A model generated the notes under the pieces. It made no database searches, was not told the origin of the DNA, and was given only the letters and a program-made list of their open reading frames with translations. A stretch of DNA of 27,500 nucleotides from Prorocentrum cordatum (taxonomy: Eukaryota > Sar > Dinophyceae > Prorocentrales > Prorocentraceae). Shown piece by piece: positions 26,133 to 27,500 of the stretch. The stretch is from positions 683,684 to 711,183 of the forward strand of contig CAUYUJ010021071.1 of the NCBI GenBank assembly GCA_963575745.1, in the 5' to 3' direction. How positions within the stretch are numbered: the stretch's first letter is position 1; every line of letters starts with the position of its first letter. The position numbers and the translations under genes are program-made.

Positions 26133-26403
26133 CCTATTTTTCTGATCCCGACGTTGCTCCTTCGTTTCGGCCTCCGAGGCCTGCTGTCGGGCCCCTCTGG
26201 AGCACCCGCAACGGCTCCGCGGCGCAAAAGGGCTGCTCCCGGGGAGAGGGGGGGCGGAAGCTCTGGGACCGCGGACCGAGGAGCATATTCTATCGCAGGA
26301 TGTCTGGGTACTTAGTTCGGGGGCGGCAGAGAGGGGGGCGATGACTAGGGTGGGCTGGATATCATGGCGGGGGCCACGATATTTCCCCAGAGTTCATGGC
26401 GCC

Positions 26404-26427
26404 TCTTCTTCTTCTTCTTCTTCTTCC
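26404..26427. repeat. Short TTC (GAA complement) array
   Basis: Eight TTC triplets. It is the GAA member of the GAN triplet family in this window. Confidence 0.9.
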
Positions 26428-26779
26428 ATTACGTCCCTGGGTCACCCCCTGGGCCGCGCACACGCCGCCAGCCATGATTTTGCGCCCCCCCCTCTTGGAC
26501 GCCCCCCTCTGGGCCGCCCCCGCTGTTCGTGCGATCTCATCGGGCCGAGCTGACGGGAGCCTCGCCGTCGGTCACTCGAGGACCGGCTGGTGGGCTGCTC
26601 TGCGGCCAGGAGCTTCTTGGCGCAGCGTGTCGCGCCCCCCCGCCCCGGCCCGGCGCGCTCTGGCGCGGTGCGCCGGCCACGCAAGCACGCTGACCGCGCC
26701 CCGGCCCCCGAGCGCCACGGGTCCGAGCCTCTCCTTGTGATGTTCCAGCCCGCTCTAGCCTGGATCGCGAGAGAGAATC

Positions 26780-26889
26780 TCGAGCACCCGCAAAAGTGCC
26801 GAAGCTCGAGGGTTCTCGCGCGTCGGGCCCTGGGAGACGCTCGCCCGACACTGCTCCGACACTCTTTCGGCACTTTTCCGGGTGCTCGA
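26780..26889. mobile_element. Fold-back element, 24-bp arms, nested hairpin
   Basis: TCGAGCACCCGCAAAAGTGC+CGAA (26780-26803) pairs with 26866-26889 with one mismatch. An inner stem GTCGGGC/GCCCGAC lies at 26822-26849. The nested architecture is like that of 4896-5045, with different sequence. Confidence 0.75.
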
Positions 26890-26930
26890 AATTGCTTCTG
26901 GGATGTGGTCCTTAAGTGCGATGGGAGCAA

Positions 26931-27107
26931 CATATCACCACCCACCAAACCACCCCAACCCAACCCGAAGGCTCAGATTTACCCTCGATTTCTAGTGGGG
27001 GGGGGTCGGGAAATATCGAAAAAACACATGTGGAACCCTTACCCCCCCCAACCCGAAATTCGGGTCTTCGTGTTGGGTTGGGGTGGCCTGGTAGGTAGTC
27101 AACATAC
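26931..27107. mobile_element. Fold-back element, 38-40 bp arms
   Basis: CCACCCCAACCCAACCCGAA+G (26951-26971) pairs with 27066-27086 with one mismatch. Weaker pairing extends the arms to 26931 and 27107. The interior has a small palindrome CCCGAAATTCGGG (27052-27064) and CACATGTGGAACCCTTACCC, similar to the arm of the 25987-26132 palindrome (CACATGCGAACCCTACCCCT). Confidence 0.7.
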
Positions 27108-27165
27108 GCCTTTCCCGGCCCCCCGGCCCGCGAAGCGGAGCGGCACGCTAATTACCCGCTTGCAG

Positions 27166-27294
27166 GGTACAGCGTGTTGCCAGGGCCGCCGCCGCGACTC
27201 GCCAAGCAAAAGCTCCCGACCGGGTGCCCTCCTCCTCCCAGATTGCGAAGGCCTTGCGGCCGGTGCCGCCGACCCTGAAGGGAGACGGCGATGA

Positions 27295-27327
<33 letters not shown>

Positions 27328-27400
27328 GGACGACGAGGACGACGACGATGATGCCCTCATCTTCCAAGATTTATGGAGCTTGGCAGTCTCGGGGTACTGA
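27166..27400 (+). CDS. Candidate C-terminal exon with an Asp-rich tract
   Basis: A good acceptor-like sequence, GCTAATTACCCGCTTGCAG (branch-like CTAAT, then TTGCAG at 27160-27165), opens a frame of 77 codons to a TGA at 27398. It reads VQRVARAAAATRQAKAPDRV, PSSSQIAKALRPVPPTLKGD, then an Asp/Glu/Gly tract of about 24 residues (27284-27352), and ends ALIFQDLWSLAVSGY. Third positions are nearly all G or C before the acidic tract, more than in the competing plus frame. That frame reads GTACCQGRRRDSPSKSSRPG, PDCEGLAAGAADPEGRRR and stops at 27294. There is no start codon, so upstream exons would be needed; none is identified between the fold-back elements upstream. The acidic tract is the GAC member of the GAN triplet family, in coding phase. 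Function unknown. Confidence 0.38.
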
Positions 27401-27500
27401 CGGCCCAGGCCTGCAGCAGGGCCCGAGCGAGAGCTCCAGGCACCCGAGCTCTGGGCACTCGAGGAGCAAAGGACAACACGGGCACAGACTTCCGAAGGTC

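Overview
The window looks like eukaryotic nuclear DNA, most likely from a GC-rich protist genome with very high repeat content. A dinoflagellate is my best guess. This is inference from the style of the sequence: long trinucleotide arrays, CpG-rich higher-order repeats, pyrimidine tracts next to short GC3-rich open stretches, and no bacterial gene or operon structure. I saw no dinoflagellate spliced-leader sequence, no rRNA or tRNA gene, no phage or virus gene, no CRISPR array and no recognisable complete gene. Most long open frames are by-products of repeats whose units contain no stop codon.

Layout. 1-1164: non-repetitive sequence with ambiguous short frames. 1165-1850: TTAGC and AGCAT pentanucleotide arrays. 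1855-2386: (TAC)n, T33, (GT)n and (GCGT)n. 2400-4029: GC-rich DNA with the best gene-like signal on the plus strand, but the plausible reading frame moves at least three times. 4600-9690: triplet arrays in series (CTC, GTC, GAT/GCT, ATT, GAG, GAT, GAG), interrupted by a fold-back element (4896-5045) and a Cys-containing coding-like fragment (5574-5930). 9836-10512: CCCTCCAA minisatellite. 10526-11215: GTC and CTC arrays whose minus strand reads as a Glu-rich acidic frame. 11220-13742: possible exons and degenerate tandem repeats. 13743-18145: three copies of a 1.3-1.6 kb higher-order repeat built from roughly 280-bp CpG-rich subunits. 18160-18860: a large imperfect inverted repeat. 19021-19300: a 69-88 bp tandem repeat. 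19757-24655: GAG then GAT arrays, containing a 0.5-kb tandem duplication and, at about 22941-24065, an inserted-looking element with terminal and subterminal inverted repeats. 24835-27107: a cluster of fold-back and palindromic elements. 27166-27400: a possible acidic C-terminal exon.

Two themes stand out. First, nearly all long triplet arrays belong to the family GAN (GAA, GAC, GAG, GAT) or its complement, so on one strand each reads as poly-Asp or poly-Glu, and the acidic strand switches several times along the window. Second, the window is rich in short fold-back elements (146-150 bp, plus related larger ones) that look like non-autonomous mobile DNA. No joint pathway can be inferred. The gene-like segments are hypotheses only, and none has a function I can name with confidence.
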